Shown here piece after piece: positions 51,910-60,958 of a stretch of DNA of 64,000 nucleotides. Position numbers and translations under genes: made by a program. Every line of letters starts with the position of its first letter. Positions within the stretch are counted from its first letter, which is position 1. The notes beneath the pieces are model-generated. The model was given only the letters and a program-made list of their open reading frames with translations. It ran no database searches and had not been told where the DNA came from. The DNA comes from Amaricoccus sp047275745. Lineage in GTDB: Bacteria; Pseudomonadota; Alphaproteobacteria; Rhodobacterales; Rhodobacteraceae. The stretch is from the NCBI RefSeq assembly GCF_047275745.1, contig NZ_JBKQWU010000016.1, positions 1 to 64,000 on the forward strand, in the 5' to 3' direction.

Positions 51910-53511
51910 CTAGTAGCCGAGCGCGCAGCCATCCTTGCGCGGATCGCTGGCCCCGATCAACACATCGGCGTCGATGACGATCGCCTGCGCCCCGCCGATC
52001 GGTGTCTCGGCCCAGGCGACGCGGTGGCCGAGCCCGGTCAGCGCCTCGGCCACCTCGGCGGGATATCCGGTCTCGAGCGACAGCGTTCCGTCGTGACAGA
52101 ACGCGCGGGGCGCATCGATCGCGGTCTGGATGTCGAGACCGTAGTCGATCACGTTCGACAGGAGCCTTGCATGGCCCGCCGCCTGGTAGGCGCCGCCCAT
52201 GACGCCGAACGGCATCATGAGCCGTCCGTCGCGGCGCAACATGCCCGGAATGATCGTATGCATCGGCCGCTTGCCGCCCCGCGCCTCGTTCGGATGGCCG
52301 GGCGTGAGCGAGAAGCCGGCGCCCCGGTTGTGGAAGTTGATCCCGAACTTCGCCGAGGCGAGGCCGGAGCCGAAGGAATGGAAGATCGAGTAGATGAGCG
52401 AGACCGCCATCCGGTCCCTGTCGACCACGGTGATGTAGATCGTCTCGCGATGCACGCTGGCGGCGGCGATGGTCGCGAGGCCGGACTGGGCGCGTTCCGG
52501 ATCGATGAGCGCGGCGAGACGGTCGGCGGTCTCCGCCGCCAAGAGATGCGCCAGCGCATCGCCGACGGTCTCGGGGTCCGAGATGTAGCGGTCGCGCGCG
52601 GCATAGGCGAGCCGGGTCGCCTCCGCCTCGACATGGGCGCGCATCGGCCCGAAGGACTCCATCGCCGCGAGATCGAAGCGTTCGAGGATCGCAAGCAGGA
52701 GCACCGCCGCGGCGCCCTGTCCGTTCGGCGGCAGTTCGACCAGTTCATGGCCCCGGTAGCCGCCCCGGATCGGCGTCACATAGTCCGATCGCGCCGCGGC
52801 GAAATCGTCGAGCGTATGCGCCCCGCCAAGCGCGGCGAGCGAGGCGACCATGTCCTCCGCGACCTCGCCCTCGTAGAAGCCCGCCCGGCCCTCGCGCGCG
52901 ATCCGGCGCAGCACCTCCGCCTGCCCCGGGGCGCGGAAGATCTGCCCGGGCGCGGGCGGCTCGCCGTCGAGAAGGTAGAAATCGCGGGCGTCGCCGGTGA
53001 GGAGCCCCGCGGCGGCGGCCCAGTCGAGCGCGACCCGGGGTGCGACCGGGACGCCCTCGGTCGCATAGTGGATCGCGGGCGCGAGGCTTTCCTCGATCCC
53101 GAGCCGGCCATGATCGGCCGAGAGCCGGCAGAAGGCGTCGACGGCGCAGGGCACGGTGACCGCGGCCGGCGTATGCGTCGGCATGGTGAGATGGCCCGCG
53201 TCCCGCGGCGCATCGACATCGAGCCCCGCGGGCGCCCTGCCGGAACCGTTGAGGCCGATGATTTCCTCCGATCCGGCCGGCTTCACCAGCGCGAAGCAAT
53301 CGCCGCCGATCCCGGTCATCTGCGGCTCGCAGATGCCGAGCAGCACCGCCGCGCCGATCGCCGCGTCGACCGCGTTCCCGCCGGAACGCAGGATGTCGAT
53401 CGCCGTCGCGGAAGCGAGCGGATGCGAGGTGGCGCAGAGCCCGTTCGCCGCGAAGACCCTGGAGCGGCCGGGCGCCTGGAAGTCGCGGGCGAGGGGAATG
53501 GATCTCTTCAT
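51910..53511 (-). CDS. gamma-glutamyltransferase-family protein
   Basis: A 533-aa Ntn hydrolase. NGLCATSHPLASATAIDIL and GGNAVDAAIGAAVLLGICEP near the N-terminus, and PNGQGAAAVLL, belong to the family. The autocatalytic cleavage threonine would be in RETIYITVVDRDRMAVSL, where the usual TTH is TIY, as in some non-canonical members. The family hydrolyses gamma-glutamyl bonds or acts as acylases. I see no clear signal peptide after the ATG at 53511, so it may be cytoplasmic. GGAGGAG supports the start. First gene of a probable pair with the aldolase-like gene. Confidence 0.83.
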   Translation of the reverse strand: MKRSIPLARDFQAPGRSRVFAANGLCATSHPLASATAIDILRSGGNAVDAAIGAAVLLGICEPQMTGIGGDCFALVKPAGSEEIIGLNGSGRAPAGLDVDAPRDAGHLTMPTHTPAAVTVPCAVDAFCRLSADHGRLGIEESLAPAIHYATEGVPVAPRVALDWAAAAGLLTGDARDFYLLDGEPPAPGQIFRAPGQAEVLRRIAREGRAGFYEGEVAEDMVASLAALGGAHTLDDFAAARSDYVTPIRGGYRGHELVELPPNGQGAAAVLLLAILERFDLAAMESFGPMRAHVEAEATRLAYAARDRYISDPETVGDALAHLLAAETADRLAALIDPERAQSGLATIAAASVHRETIYITVVDRDRMAVSLIYSIFHSFGSGLASAKFGINFHNRGAGFSLTPGHPNEARGGKRPMHTIIPGMLRRDGRLMMPFGVMGGAYQAAGHARLLSNVIDYGLDIQTAIDAPRAFCHDGTLSLETGYPAEVAEALTGLGHRVAWAETPIGGAQAIVIDADVLIGASDPRKDGCALGY

Positions 53512-53699
53512 GCGGCGCTCCTCCGGCGAATCCGCGGCCGAGCGCCGCCTGGGCTGGAGCCGGATTGAAACGGGCCGGACGGGCGGAAGCAAGAGCAAGC
53601 TTCGCCCTTTGAGGGGCACGGCAAAGCCGCGGGCGCCAAAGGATGTCGCCCCGATGACGGCGCTTGCCAAACCCCCGCGGCGCCGCCATGCTCGCTGGC

Positions 53700-54038
53700 A
53701 TGGCACAATTCGCGGATATGGCGACCCTCCCCACGCCCGGCGACCGGGTCAGCTTCCACCGTGTGGAATTGTCGGTGATCCTCGGCCTCTACGGACGGAT
53801 GGTCGCGGCCGGGTTCTGGCGCGACTATGGCATCTCGATGTTGCGCGACGTCGCCGTCTTCTCGGTCTTCCGCCACACCGCCGAGCAACCGCTCTACCGA
53901 ATCGAGAAACGCCCCAGGCTCGCCGCGCGACAAGGGCAGTACGCGGTGATCGGCCTCGACGGCCGCATCCTGAAGCGCGGCAACGACCTCGCCACGGTGT
54001 TGCGCATTCTCGACCGCAAGTTGATCCGGGCGGTGTAA
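53700..54038 (+). CDS. DUF2794-family protein
   Basis: About 112 aa. The core VSFHRVELSVILGLYGRMVAAGFWRDYGI and PLYRIEKRPRLAARQGQY are the defining sequence of DUF2794, a small conserved family of unknown function confined, as far as I know, to alphaproteobacteria. Alternative ATG codons at 53688 and 53718 exist; none has a strong ribosome binding site. It is divergent from the gamma-glutamyltransferase gene. Confidence 0.85.
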   Translation: MAQFADMATLPTPGDRVSFHRVELSVILGLYGRMVAAGFWRDYGISMLRDVAVFSVFRHTAEQPLYRIEKRPRLAARQGQYAVIGLDGRILKRGNDLATVLRILDRKLIRAV

Positions 54039-54300
54039 CAAAAATCCCGTCCCGATTAACCGTAGCGACGTTCGGATCGCGCCAACGGGCGCCGCGCGCG
54101 AAATAGTGCTTCGGAGACGCCGGAAATTGCCGTACCCTGCGAATGGGTTGGGGAGAGGCGTCCACTCGGCGCCGTCAGTGTGTTTGAGGTTTCAATCTTT
54201 GAACAGGAATGTTGCGAGGACGCCCTCGACGACCGAAGCGCGGGGCCGACGAACGGAGGCCGATCGGCGGGTAGAGCGCGCGGATGGTGTCCGCGTCGTC

Positions 54301-54837
54301 ATGTCGGACACTCTCTTTGTGCCGCATTGGGAGGTTCCGGAGCCGCGCGGAGACCTGCGGGCACCGCTCTTCCGCGAGAACGGGACCGCGATCGAGGACC
54401 AGTCCGCGCCCGCGCCGGGCGGCGGGGCCCCGCACGCGGCCGACGACGCGCGGCTCCCACCCGACACCACTCGTTCCGACGCCGGGGATGGACGGCCCGC
54501 GGGCGATCCCGCCCCGAATGCCCCGAGAGACGCCGGCGCCGCGCTGATCGCACCAGCTGGACCGCGCGCGGACCCGGAGGACTCTGGCCCGGATCGGGAG
54601 CCGGACAGGACGCCGGGAGGCACGTCGGAGAACGATGCGCCGCTGGTGAGCGGCCCCCGGGTCGTCAAGGGCGAGCCACCCGAAAGCACCGGCACCCGGT
54701 CCGTGGTGATCGCCTGCGCGATCGGCTTCGTCATCGCCGCGGCGATCGTCTGGGCGGCGCTGCTGCTCCGCCCGGCAAACGCCGGGCCCGCGCCCCATGG
54801 GCCGGAAGCGGCGGCGGGCATGGCATCGGCGGCGTAA
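54301..54837 (+). CDS. orphan protein with one C-terminal membrane helix
   Basis: A predicted 178-aa protein. About 125 residues of a Pro/Asp/Glu/Gly/Ala-rich, probably disordered segment precede a single hydrophobic helix (about 139-162, SVVIACAIGFVIAAAIVWAALLL), then a short Pro/Ala tail. No family is recognised. The frame stays open upstream and the other strand also has open frames, so the start (ATG at 54301) is uncertain and there is no good ribosome binding site. The hydrophobic block is the best argument that this frame is real. Confidence 0.4.
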   Translation: MSDTLFVPHWEVPEPRGDLRAPLFRENGTAIEDQSAPAPGGGAPHAADDARLPPDTTRSDAGDGRPAGDPAPNAPRDAGAALIAPAGPRADPEDSGPDREPDRTPGGTSENDAPLVSGPRVVKGEPPESTGTRSVVIACAIGFVIAAAIVWAALLLRPANAGPAPHGPEAAAGMASAA

Positions 54838-54991
54838 ATCGATGACCACCCTCCGTGGGGGACGATGGAGGGGCTAAGCCGCGCACCATGTGACCGGGTC
54901 GCCTGTCCTGCGCGCTGGACGCCCCAGCAGTGGCTGCGCGGTGCCTAAACACATCGGCGTGGTTGAAAAGCCAATCAGATCAGCGTGACGG

Positions 54992-55025
54992 AAAAAACGA
55001 AAGGCCCCGCCATCCCGGCGGAGCC
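54992..55025 (-). terminator. terminator of the atp operon
   Basis: On the minus strand GGCTCCGCC-GGGAT-GGCGGGGCC (one G-U pair) is followed by TTTCGTTTTTT, 39 nt after the atpC stop. A classical intrinsic terminator. Confidence 0.85.
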
Positions 55026-55064
55026 TTGCTGTTCCCGAGGCCCGGAGCAGGATCGGAGCCCGGA

Positions 55065-55466
55065 TCAGAGATTGAGCGTCGCCTTCAGCTGCGCGACATC
55101 GCGCAGGCGGAGGTCCGCCGCGCTCTTCTCCACGTCGCCGGTCGTTTCCTGAAGCGCCGCCTCGGCGTCCTTCTGAAGATCGGCGATCATCTCGGCGGAT
55201 GCCTCATCGCGCGGCATTGCCTGCTCCGCGAGAATGGAGGCCGAGTCCGGCGAGATCTCCGCGAAGCCGCCGGTGACGACGTATTCGCTGACCTTGCCCT
55301 CGGCGGTGACCTTGACCACGCCGGGACGCAGCGTGGTCAGGAAGGGCGCATGATTGGGCATGGCGGTGAAATCACCGTCCGCGCCCGGAATCTGCACCAT
55401 GCTGGCCTCGACCGAGACGACCTTGCGCTCGGGGCTGACCAGATCGAATTGCATCGTGGTGGCCAC
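55065..55466 (-). CDS. atpC: ATP synthase F1 subunit epsilon
   Basis: A 133-aa protein with the beta-sandwich N-terminal domain (MQFDLVSPERKVVSVEASMVQIPGADGDFTAMPNHAPFLT pattern) and a C-terminal helical region. It couples the rotor and inhibits ATP hydrolysis. Last gene of the operon, 16 nt after atpD. Confidence 0.95.
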   Translation of the reverse strand: MATTMQFDLVSPERKVVSVEASMVQIPGADGDFTAMPNHAPFLTTLRPGVVKVTAEGKVSEYVVTGGFAEISPDSASILAEQAMPRDEASAEMIADLQKDAEAALQETTGDVEKSAADLRLRDVAQLKATLNL

Positions 55467-55482
55467 GTGGGCGTCCCTTTCC

Positions 55483-56907
55483 TCAGGCGGCGGCCGAGGC
55501 CATCTTCTCGGCCTTGGCGATCACCTCGTCGATACCGCCGACCATGTAGAAGGCGGCTTCCGGCAGGTGGTCGAACTCACCTTCCACGACGCGCTTGAAG
55601 CTGTCGATCGTGACATCGAGCGGGACCTGCACGCCGGGCGAACCGGTGAAGACCTGCGCCACGTCGAACGGCTGGCTGAGGAAGCGCTGGATCTTCCGGG
55701 CGCGGGCCACGGTCAGCTTGTCCTCTTCCGAAAGCTCGTCCATGCCGAGGATGGCGATGATGTCCTGGAGCGACTTGTAGCGCTGCAGAATCCCCTGCAC
55801 GTCACGCGCGACCTGATAGTGCTCGTCGCCGATCACCATCGGGTCGAGCAGGCGCGAGGTCGAGTCGAGCGGGTCCACGGCGGGGTAGATGCCGAGTTCC
55901 GAGATCGCGCGCGAAAGCACGGTCGTCGCATCAAGGTGGGCGAAGGAGGTCGCCGGCGCCGGGTCAGTCAGGTCGTCGGCGGGCACGTAGATCGCCTGCA
56001 CCGAGGTGATCGAGCCGTGCCGCGTCGAGGTGATCCGCTCCTGCAGCGCGCCCATGTCGGTGGCGAGCGTCGGCTGGTAGCCCACGGCGGAGGGGATGCG
56101 GCCGAGAAGCGCCGACACCTCGGAACCCGCCTGGGTGAAGCGGAAGATGTTGTCGACGAAGAAGAGCACGTCGGTCCCCGACTGGTCGCGGAACTTCTCG
56201 GCCAGCGTGAGGCCGGAGAGGGCGACGCGGGCACGGGCGCCCGGCGGCTCGTTCATCTGACCGTAGACCAGCGCCACCTTCGACTTCGTCAGATCATTCG
56301 CGTCGATGACGCCCGATTCGATGAACTCGTGGTAGAGGTCGTTGCCCTCGCGGGTGCGCTCACCGACGCCGGCGAAGACGGAATAGCCCGAGTGCACCTT
56401 GGCGATGTTGTTGATGAGCTCCTGGATGAGCACGGTCTTGCCCACGCCCGCGCCGCCGAAGAGGCCGATCTTGCCGCCCTTGGCATAGGGGGCGAGCAGG
56501 TCGATCACCTTGATGCCGGTGACAAGGATCTCGGATTCCGTCGCCTGATCGGCGAAATCCGGGGCGATGCCGTGGATGGGACGGTACTCGTCCGACTCGA
56601 CCGGGCCCTTCTCGTCCACCGGCTCGCCGACGACGTTGAGGATGCGGCCGAGCGTGCCGTCGCCGACCGGAACCTGGATCTCCTTGCCCGTGTCGACCAC
56701 CTCACCGCCGCGGACGAGACCCTCGGTCGAGTCCATCGCGATGGTGCGCACGGTCGATTCGCCGAGATGCTGTGCGACCTCGAGCACGAGACGGTTGCCC
56801 TGGTTGTCAGTCTCCAGCGCGTTCAGGATCTCGGGCAGGTGGCCGTCGAACTCAACGTCGACCACGGCGCCGATGACCTGAGTGATCTTGCCGACTGGTT
56901 GTGTCAT
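55483..56907 (-). CDS. atpD: ATP synthase F1 subunit beta
   Basis: A 474-aa catalytic subunit. The P-loop is GGAGVGKTVLIQELI, the catalytic glutamate lies in GVGERTREGNDLY, and Walker B is DVLFFVDNIFRFTQAG; the DELSEEDK block is also present. It synthesises ATP at three sites of F1. The start gives the family-typical GKITQVIGAVVDVEF. Gaps: 27 nt from atpG and 16 nt to atpC. Confidence 0.98.
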   Translation of the reverse strand: MTQPVGKITQVIGAVVDVEFDGHLPEILNALETDNQGNRLVLEVAQHLGESTVRTIAMDSTEGLVRGGEVVDTGKEIQVPVGDGTLGRILNVVGEPVDEKGPVESDEYRPIHGIAPDFADQATESEILVTGIKVIDLLAPYAKGGKIGLFGGAGVGKTVLIQELINNIAKVHSGYSVFAGVGERTREGNDLYHEFIESGVIDANDLTKSKVALVYGQMNEPPGARARVALSGLTLAEKFRDQSGTDVLFFVDNIFRFTQAGSEVSALLGRIPSAVGYQPTLATDMGALQERITSTRHGSITSVQAIYVPADDLTDPAPATSFAHLDATTVLSRAISELGIYPAVDPLDSTSRLLDPMVIGDEHYQVARDVQGILQRYKSLQDIIAILGMDELSEEDKLTVARARKIQRFLSQPFDVAQVFTGSPGVQVPLDVTIDSFKRVVEGEFDHLPEAAFYMVGGIDEVIAKAEKMASAAA

Positions 56908-56934
56908 TGCGCGGTTCCCCGTCTTTCTCGTTCC

Positions 56935-57834
56935 CTAGAGCGCCTCGGCGCCCGAAATGATCTCGATGAGCTCGCTCGTGATCGCCGCCTGGCGCGAACG
57001 GTTGTACTGGATCGTCAGCTTGTCGATCATCTCGCCCGCGTTGCGCGTCGCATTGTCCATCGCGCTCATCCGGGCGCCCTGTTCGGAAGCGCCGTTCTCG
57101 AGCAGGGCGGTGAACATCTGCGTCGCGACCCCGCGCGGCAGGAGATCGGCGAGGATCGCTTCCTCGTCGGGCTCGTATTCGTACTGCGCGCCCGTCGACT
57201 TGCCCTTGCCGTCCTTGCCCTCCGCCTCGTCCTTCGCCTCGAAGACCGCGGGGATCAGCTGCCGCGCCGTCGGCACCTGGCTGATCACGGAGACGAAGCG
57301 ATTGAAGAAGATCGTGCAGACGTCGAACTCGCCCTCGTTGTACCGGTGAAGCAGCTCGCCGGCGATCTTGTGGGCGTCCACATAGCCGATCTTCTTGACA
57401 TCGGAGAGATCGACATGCCCGACGAGGTGGTCGCCGAGATCGCGCTTGAGCTGCTCGCGGCCCTTCTTGCCGACGGTCAGGATCTTGACCGTCTTGCCCT
57501 CGCCGCGCAGTCTCTCGACCCGCTGGCGGGCCAGCCGGACGATCGTGCTGTTGAAGCCGCCGCAGAGGCCGCGTTCCGAGGTTGCGACGACCAGCAGGTG
57601 GACGTCCTCCTTGCCCGTGCCGCCGAGAAGCTTCGGCGCATTGGCGCTGGAGCCGACACCGCTCGCGAGATTGCCCAGCACCCCCTCCATGCGCTCGGCA
57701 TAGGGGCGGGCCGCCTCGGCGGCGTCCTGGGCGCGGCGGAGCTTCGCCGCCGCGACCATCTGCATGGCTTTCGTGATCTTGCGCGTCGACTTGACGCTCT
57801 CGATCCGGATTTTTAGGTCCTTAAGGCTCGGCAT
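56935..57834 (-). CDS. atpG: ATP synthase F1 subunit gamma
   Basis: A 299-aa central-shaft subunit. The N-terminal helix LKDLKIRIESVKSTRKITKAMQMVAAAKLRRAQ and the C-terminal helix SRQAAITSELIEIISGAEAL are the rotor coiled coil. A charged insertion (DEAEGKDGKGKSTGAQYEYEPDEEAIL, around residues 197-225) is of the type seen in alphaproteobacteria. 28 nt after atpA. Confidence 0.96.
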   Translation of the reverse strand: MPSLKDLKIRIESVKSTRKITKAMQMVAAAKLRRAQDAAEAARPYAERMEGVLGNLASGVGSSANAPKLLGGTGKEDVHLLVVATSERGLCGGFNSTIVRLARQRVERLRGEGKTVKILTVGKKGREQLKRDLGDHLVGHVDLSDVKKIGYVDAHKIAGELLHRYNEGEFDVCTIFFNRFVSVISQVPTARQLIPAVFEAKDEAEGKDGKGKSTGAQYEYEPDEEAILADLLPRGVATQMFTALLENGASEQGARMSAMDNATRNAGEMIDKLTIQYNRSRQAAITSELIEIISGAEAL

Positions 57835-57862
57835 GGGCCGCGCTCCCCCTCTCGATCACGGA

Positions 57863-59401
57863 TCAGGCGAAGGTCTTCGCGTAGGCGTCCAGCGATGCCT
57901 TGATCTTGTCCTCGATCTCTCCCGCGATCTTCTGATCGTTGTCGCGGATGTCGGCGAGCAGGTCGGCGTCGGTGCCGCGCAGGTGGCTCAGAAGCCCCTT
58001 TTCAAACCGGCCGACATCCCTCACCGGCAGCTTGTCGAGATAGCCGTGGGTGCCGGCGTAAATCACCACCACCTGCTCGGCATTGGTGAGCGGCGAGTAC
58101 TGCGGCTGCTTCAGCAGTTCGGTCAGGCGCGCACCGCGGTTCAGCAGTCGCTGCGTCGCCGCGTCGAGGTCGGAGCCGAACTGGGCGAAGGCGGCCATCT
58201 CGCGGTACTGCGCGAGTTCGAGCTTGATCGAGCCCGCGACCGACTTCATCGCCTTGGTCTGCGCCGAGGAGCCGACGCGCGACACCGAGAGACCGACGTT
58301 CACCGCGGGCCGGATGCCCTGGTAGAAAAGCTCGGCTTCGAGGAAGATCTGGCCGTCGGTAATCGAGATGACGTTGGTCGGGATATAGGCCGAAACGTCG
58401 CCCGCCTGGGTCTCGATGATCGGCAGCGCGGTCAGCGAGCCGGAACCGTAGTCGGCGTTCAGCTTCGCCGCGCGCTCGAGCAGACGCGAGTGCAGGTAGA
58501 AGACGTCGCCCGGATAGGCTTCACGGCCCGGCGGACGGCGGAGCAGCAGCGACATCTGGCGGTAGGCGACGGCCTGCTTGGAGAGGTCATCGTAGACGAT
58601 GAGCGCATGCATCCCGTTGTCGCGGAAGTACTCGGCCATCGAGCAGGCGGCGTAGGGCGCCAGATACTGCATCGGCGCGGGCTCGGACGCGGTCGCGGCG
58701 ACGATGATCGAGTATTCGATCGCACCGGTTTCCTCGAGCTTCTTCACCAGCTGCGCGACGGTCGAGCGTTTCTGGCCGACCGCGACGTAGACGCAGTAGA
58801 GCTTCTTGCTCTCGTCGTCTCCGGCGACCTCGTTGTAGAACTTCTGATTGAGGATGGCGTCGAGCGCCACGGCGGTCTTGCCGGTCTGGCGGTCACCGAT
58901 GATGAGCTCGCGCTGGCCGCGGCCGATCGGGATCAGCGCGTCGATCGCCTTGAGGCCGGTCGCCATCGGCTCGTGCACCGACTGGCGGGGGATGATGCCC
59001 GGCGCCTTGACGTCGGCGATCCGGCGCTCGGTGTATTCGACCGGGCCCTTGCCGTCGATCGGGTTGCCGAGCGCGTCGACCACGCGGCCGAGCAGGCCCT
59101 TGCCGACCGGCACGTCCACGATCGACTTGGTACGCTTCACCACGTCGCCTTCGCCGATCTCGCGGTCGGAGCCGAAGATCACGATACCGACGTTGTCGGC
59201 TTCGAGGTTCAGCGCCATGCCCCGGATGCCGCCCGGGAATTCGACCATCTCGCCGGCCTGCACGTTGTCGAGCCCGTGCACGCGGGCGATCCCGTCACCG
59301 ACGGAAAGGACGCGACCCACCTCCGCGACTTCGGCCTCCTGGCCGAAATTCTTGATCTGCTCTTTGAGAATCGCAGAGATTTCAGCGGCTTGGATCGCCA
59401 T
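57863..59401 (-). CDS. atpA: ATP synthase F1 subunit alpha
   Basis: A 512-aa non-catalytic nucleotide-binding subunit. It begins with the stator-binding helix (ISAILKEQIKNFGQEAEV region), the P-loop is GDRQTGKTAVALD, and the arginine finger lies in the SVSRVGSSAQTKAMK block. Its ATG overlaps the atpH stop by one base (TAATG), so translation is coupled. Confidence 0.98.
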   Translation of the reverse strand: MAIQAAEISAILKEQIKNFGQEAEVAEVGRVLSVGDGIARVHGLDNVQAGEMVEFPGGIRGMALNLEADNVGIVIFGSDREIGEGDVVKRTKSIVDVPVGKGLLGRVVDALGNPIDGKGPVEYTERRIADVKAPGIIPRQSVHEPMATGLKAIDALIPIGRGQRELIIGDRQTGKTAVALDAILNQKFYNEVAGDDESKKLYCVYVAVGQKRSTVAQLVKKLEETGAIEYSIIVAATASEPAPMQYLAPYAACSMAEYFRDNGMHALIVYDDLSKQAVAYRQMSLLLRRPPGREAYPGDVFYLHSRLLERAAKLNADYGSGSLTALPIIETQAGDVSAYIPTNVISITDGQIFLEAELFYQGIRPAVNVGLSVSRVGSSAQTKAMKSVAGSIKLELAQYREMAAFAQFGSDLDAATQRLLNRGARLTELLKQPQYSPLTNAEQVVVIYAGTHGYLDKLPVRDVGRFEKGLLSHLRGTDADLLADIRDNDQKIAGEIEDKIKASLDAYAKTFA

Positions 59402-59961
59402 TATCCGACCTCTTTCATGACATTGCGGAGATGAGCCAGCTTCGAGCGGACCGAGGTGTCGATCATGCGCGAGCCGACCTTCACCACCAGCCCGCCGATG
59501 AGGCTCTCATCGACTGTTACATTGAGCTTGACGTCCTTGCCAACGCTCGCCTTCAACGTCTCGCTGAGTGCCTCGGTCTGCCCCTTGGTCAGAGGCTTCG
59601 CGGCCGTCACCTCGGCGGTCACCTCACCGCGCTCGTTCGCGACGAGCGCGCGGACCTGCGCGATCAGATCGGGCAGCACGAAAAGCCGGCGGTTCTGCGC
59701 CATCAGGCGCAGCGTGTTGGTCACCGCCTCGCCGAATTCCATCTTCGAGGCGAGCGCCGTGACGGCGGCCCCGAGGTCCTCACGGCTGAAGACCGGGGAG
59801 GCGATCGCATCGCGCAGATCGGCGCTCTCGCCGAGGGCAGTGTCCAGTGCGTCGAGGTCAGCTTCGACCTTGTCGAGAGAATTCGATTCCTTGGCGATTT
59901 CGAACAGCGCAGTCGCGTAGCGTCCCGCTACTCCCGAGGTCAGTGAAGCTGAGCTGGCCAC
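59401..59961 (-). CDS. atpH: ATP synthase F1 subunit delta
   Basis: A 186-aa stator subunit: GVAGRYATALFEIAKE at the N-terminus and VKVGSRMIDTSVRSKLAHLRNVM at the C-terminus are the family signatures. I place the start at GTG 59961, with AAAGGGTGG upstream; the frame continues upstream but the residues there do not match AtpH. First gene of an operon containing only F1 subunits (H, A, G, D, C); the F0 genes must lie elsewhere, the normal case in Rhodobacterales. Confidence 0.94.
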   Translation of the reverse strand: MASSASLTSGVAGRYATALFEIAKESNSLDKVEADLDALDTALGESADLRDAIASPVFSREDLGAAVTALASKMEFGEAVTNTLRLMAQNRRLFVLPDLIAQVRALVANERGEVTAEVTAAKPLTKGQTEALSETLKASVGKDVKLNVTVDESLIGGLVVKVGSRMIDTSVRSKLAHLRNVMKEVG

Positions 59962-60028
59962 AAACCACCCTTTCGTTCCCGTGTCCCGCCCCCCGCGAGC
60001 GGCCGGCGCGAGGCGCCGTGGGGGGTGT

Positions 60029-60904
60029 TTACCCTCCCTGACTAAACGGCCGCGGTGATAACAGAGCGGTGAGTTGGTGGCAAGTCGCAGATCCCCCCAG
60101 CGCACCGTTTCCTCGCATCCGCGGCACGCGTGCGCGGGCGGCCCGGCCACGGCTCGTCACCGGTTCGGGATTTGGTCGCGTCAGCCCGCCGAACACGTCG
60201 AGCGGCCCGCGCGCCGTGACCCGCGACCCTTCCTGCGGCGGGCGGCCGTAGACCTGCTTGGTCGCCTGGACAAGCAGCGCGCCCGCCATGAACTGGGCGT
60301 TGAACCGATGCCCGAGCTTTTCCCAGACATGCGCCGTCTGCAGCCAGAAACGCCGGTGCGACGGAGGGCTGTAAAGCGCGGTGGCGTGCCGTTCGGGCAG
60401 GAAGCGGTTACGCGCTAGCAGCGTCTCGAGCTGGCCGAAACTGTAGGGCCGCCCGAAGCCGAAGGGCGTGGCGTCCCGCCGGGCCCAGAGGCCGGAGCGG
60501 TTCGGCACGATGAAGACGACCTGGCCGCCCGGTGCGAGCACGCGCCAGATCTCGTCCAGAAGCGCGGTCGGATTATCGCAGGCTTCGAGCCCGTGCATCA
60601 CGACGAGGCGGTCGACGCCGCCCGCCTCGACCGGCCAGTGGGTCTCCTCGACCAGCGCGCTGACGTTGGGACCGGCCGGTGGCCAGGGCATGACGCCCTG
60701 CGGCCCGGGCATGAGCGCGACGACCCGGCGGGCCTCGGCGAGAAAGGGCCTGAGGACCGGCGCCGCGAAGCCGAAGCCCACGACGGTCATGCCGTGGACG
60801 TCGGGCCAGAAACGGCGCAATGCCTCCTGCAGACCCCGCTGCGCCGAACGGCCGAGCTTGGTCCGGTAGTAGAAGGTCCGAAGGTCCACCACGTCCAGAT
60901 GCAT
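60029..60904 (-). CDS. class I SAM-dependent methyltransferase-like protein
   Basis: A 291-aa methyltransferase-fold protein. Motif I is altered to VVGFGFAAPVLRPFLAE, and the later blocks VDRLVVMHGLEACDNPTALLDEIWRVLAPGGQVVFIVPN show the fold well. The substrate is unknown. It is divergent from gloB (54 bp between starts), a pairing common in alphaproteobacteria in my recollection. Residues after ~210 are variable, and the end of the frame overlaps the probable atp promoter. Confidence 0.75.
   Translation of the reverse strand: MHLDVVDLRTFYYRTKLGRSAQRGLQEALRRFWPDVHGMTVVGFGFAAPVLRPFLAEARRVVALMPGPQGVMPWPPAGPNVSALVEETHWPVEAGGVDRLVVMHGLEACDNPTALLDEIWRVLAPGGQVVFIVPNRSGLWARRDATPFGFGRPYSFGQLETLLARNRFLPERHATALYSPPSHRRFWLQTAHVWEKLGHRFNAQFMAGALLVQATKQVYGRPPQEGSRVTARGPLDVFGGLTRPNPEPVTSRGRAARARVPRMRGNGALGGSATCHQLTALLSPRPFSQGG
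60055..60083 (-). promoter_or_regulatory. candidate promoter of the atp operon
   Basis: On the minus strand TTGCCA (60083-60078), a 17-nt spacer, and TATCAC (60060-60055), 94 nt upstream of the atpH start. It lies inside the last codons of the methyltransferase frame. Confidence 0.4.
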
Positions 60905-60958
60905 TGCCGCAGCCTAGCCGATCCGCCAGAGTGGCGCCAAGACAAGAAGGAGGCATCG

